From Hyaloscypha bicolor E (Eukaryota > Ascomycota > Leotiomycetes > Helotiales > Hyaloscyphaceae), in contig NW_020194512.1 in the NCBI RefSeq assembly GCF_002865645.1, forward strand, positions 3,327,183 through 3,391,182: DNA of 64,000 nucleotides, read 5' to 3'. The notes under the pieces were generated by a model, which was not told the origin of the DNA, made no database searches, and saw only the letters and a list, made by a program, of their open reading frames with translations. A program made the position numbers and the translations under genes. Positions within the stretch are counted from its first letter, which is position 1. Each line of letters opens with the position of its first letter. Positions 62,735-64,000 of the stretch are shown one piece after another.

Positions 62735-63187
62735 TTATATTATATATAACTTAATAATATATCTTATATTTATTAATAAAAAAAGTTATAATTTAATAAT
62801 AAATCTATTAATATAATTATTTCTTTAAAAGTTATATATAATATTATAAAACTCAAAAAATAAAATATAAGTAATAAAATATAAGAAACGAGATATAAGA
62901 AGCCCGATATAATTAAATTATAATATTAATATATTAATATATAATTCCTAGATTTACTAAGTTTAATAAAAACTAATTACTAGTTAAATTATATAATTAT
63001 ATCTAGTTTCTTATATCTTGTTTCTTATATTTTATTATTTATATTTTATATTTTAAGTCTTATAATATTATATATAACTTTTAAAGAAATAATTATATTA
63101 ATAGATTTATTATTAAATTATAAATTTTTTTACTAATAAATATAAGATATATTATTAAGTTATATATTATAATTATATAAAAAAATA
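62735..63187. repeat. Large palindrome containing two head-to-head LTR starts
   Basis: Two Copia LTR starts (TATTAATATAATTATTTC) point toward each other, at 62806 rightward and 63103 leftward. The arms extend outward past the LTR boundaries: AATTTAATAATAAATC (62790-62805) is the exact inverse of 63104-63119, and similarity continues for at least 60 bp more. The centre is near 62955. The middle resembles LTR sequence with GATATAAGAAACGAG-like minisatellite remnants. Since the flanks are inverted too, the palindrome arose after insertion or by inverted duplication. Confidence 0.7.
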
Positions 63188-63354
63188 TTAAAATAAAACC
63201 TTTATTTATTTAATAAAAGTAATAAAATAAAAAACTTTTAAAGAATCTTTTAATTAATATTAAAAATAATATTATAATAATAATATATTAATAGATATAG
63301 AAAAAAGGAAATATAATATAAATAACTAAAACTTAAATATAATAAATATAGTTA

Positions 63355-63545
63355 TATAAGCCTATATATAATTACTAGTATATATTTACTATATAATAGT
63401 ATACTAAGCCTTTTATAAGCTAATATATTACAAATATATTACAAATATATTTTATTCTTATATTTTAGTTTTCTTTTTTTTAGCTTTAAATTATATATTT
63501 TACTTTTTAAGCTTTAAATATTATATTTATAATATTTAGAATATA
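63355..63545 (+). repeat. Fragment of Gypsy-family LTR
   Basis: Matches the 3' half of the Gypsy LTRs (19080-19214 and 25560-25704), including the TTTTAGTTTTCTTT word and the end AATATTATATTTATAATA, after strong A/T conversion. ATATAAGCCT occurs on both sides (63353 and 63543), possibly a duplication or chance. No internal sequence adjoins. Confidence 0.5.
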
Positions 63546-64000
63546 TAAGCCTTTAAAATATATAAATCTTTATATCTGCTTATTATATAGTACTAGTTAT
63601 ATAGTGCCACTATACGTGACTTAGTATATAGCTAGTACTTTTAGTCTAGTAAGTAGTTTTTAGCTTAATTTAAGCTATTTTTTACTATTATAATAATTAC
63701 TTTATTATATTACTAGAATTTCTTTAAAATTCTTTCTTTTATATTAAGCCTATTAAAGTTCTTATTACTCTTATAATTATATGAATTATAATTAATATAT
63801 ATATAAGAATTTAAATAACTTTAAAGATTAAAAATTATAAAAGTTATATTTAAAAACCTTAAGAAATTAGAAATAGTCTCAAATTTTTAAGTAAAAAAGT
63901 AATATTAAAATAAGAACTTTAAAGTTTTCTAAAAAAAAATTTATTAGAAGAATTCCAATTAAGCTAAATTAAAGAAAATAATTAGAAAAAATATATAAGC
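63546..64000. repeat. AT-rich block to the window end
   Basis: No gene. A short GC-richer patch at 63600-63640 (GTGCCACTATACGTGAC) is the only break in A/T-rich sequence. Confidence 0.4.

Noticed and set aside
1..64000. CRISPR arrays, tRNA or rRNA genes, bacterial-type operons
   Set aside because: None seen. The direct repeats found are minisatellites without unique spacers, and the islands show no cloverleaf or rRNA-like sequence. The gene structure is fungal.

Overview
The window looks like filamentous ascomycete (Pezizomycotina-type) nuclear DNA. It alternates between islands of ordinary base composition that hold genes with short fungal introns and long, extremely AT-rich blocks. In those blocks retrotransposons have been rewritten almost wholly by C-to-T and G-to-A transitions. 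That is the mark of repeat-induced point mutation (RIP): catalytic Asp codons have become Asn (GAT to AAT), zinc-knuckle Cys codons have become Tyr, Gln and Trp codons have become stops, and LTR ends TG..CA have become TA..TA. I cannot name the species.

Layout. 1-9.74 kb: ancient AT-rich repeat I could not classify, interrupted by a 548-bp TIR element (479-1026). 9.74-11.35 kb: purine-rich DNA with a readable coiled-coil-like frame full of RIP-type stops, then a degenerate tandem repeat. 11.35-18.06 kb: first gene island, with a 124-bp MITE having a perfect 10-bp target duplication, a small hypothetical gene, a 142-bp solo-LTR candidate, and a four-exon gene for a 916-residue C2H2 zinc-finger protein that I assembled across three introns. 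18.9-25.7 kb: complete but dead Ty3/Gypsy chromodomain element. 26.79-33.11 (+), 36.71-43.13 (-) and 55.21-61.63 kb (+): three complete but dead Ty1/Copia elements of one family. 45.1-46.25 kb: a host scrap carrying a 514-bp TIR element, with a second copy of the 548-bp-type MITE beside it. 47.5-52.0 kb: second gene island, with a membrane acyltransferase-3 gene (minus) diverging from a type II membrane, DXD-type glycosyltransferase gene (plus). 61.6-64 kb: shredded LTR fragments, including a long palindrome built on two head-to-head LTR starts.

How it fits together. The only apparently functional genes are the zinc-finger protein, the acyltransferase, the glycosyltransferase and perhaps one small hypothetical. 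The divergent acyltransferase/glycosyltransferase pair suggests glycan or cell-surface modification, but only by inference. Everything else is transposon graveyard.

Most unusual. (1) A 7/14-bp minisatellite (unit close to AACGGGATATAGGT) sits inside the LTRs of both the Gypsy and the Copia elements, in opposite orientation relative to each LTR. The two LTRs of one element differ in length by exact multiples of the repeat: 28, 56 and 35 bp. (2) A TIR family with AGTRTRTCAAA ends and 9-10-bp target duplications occurs three times, with RIP damage that depends on location and size.
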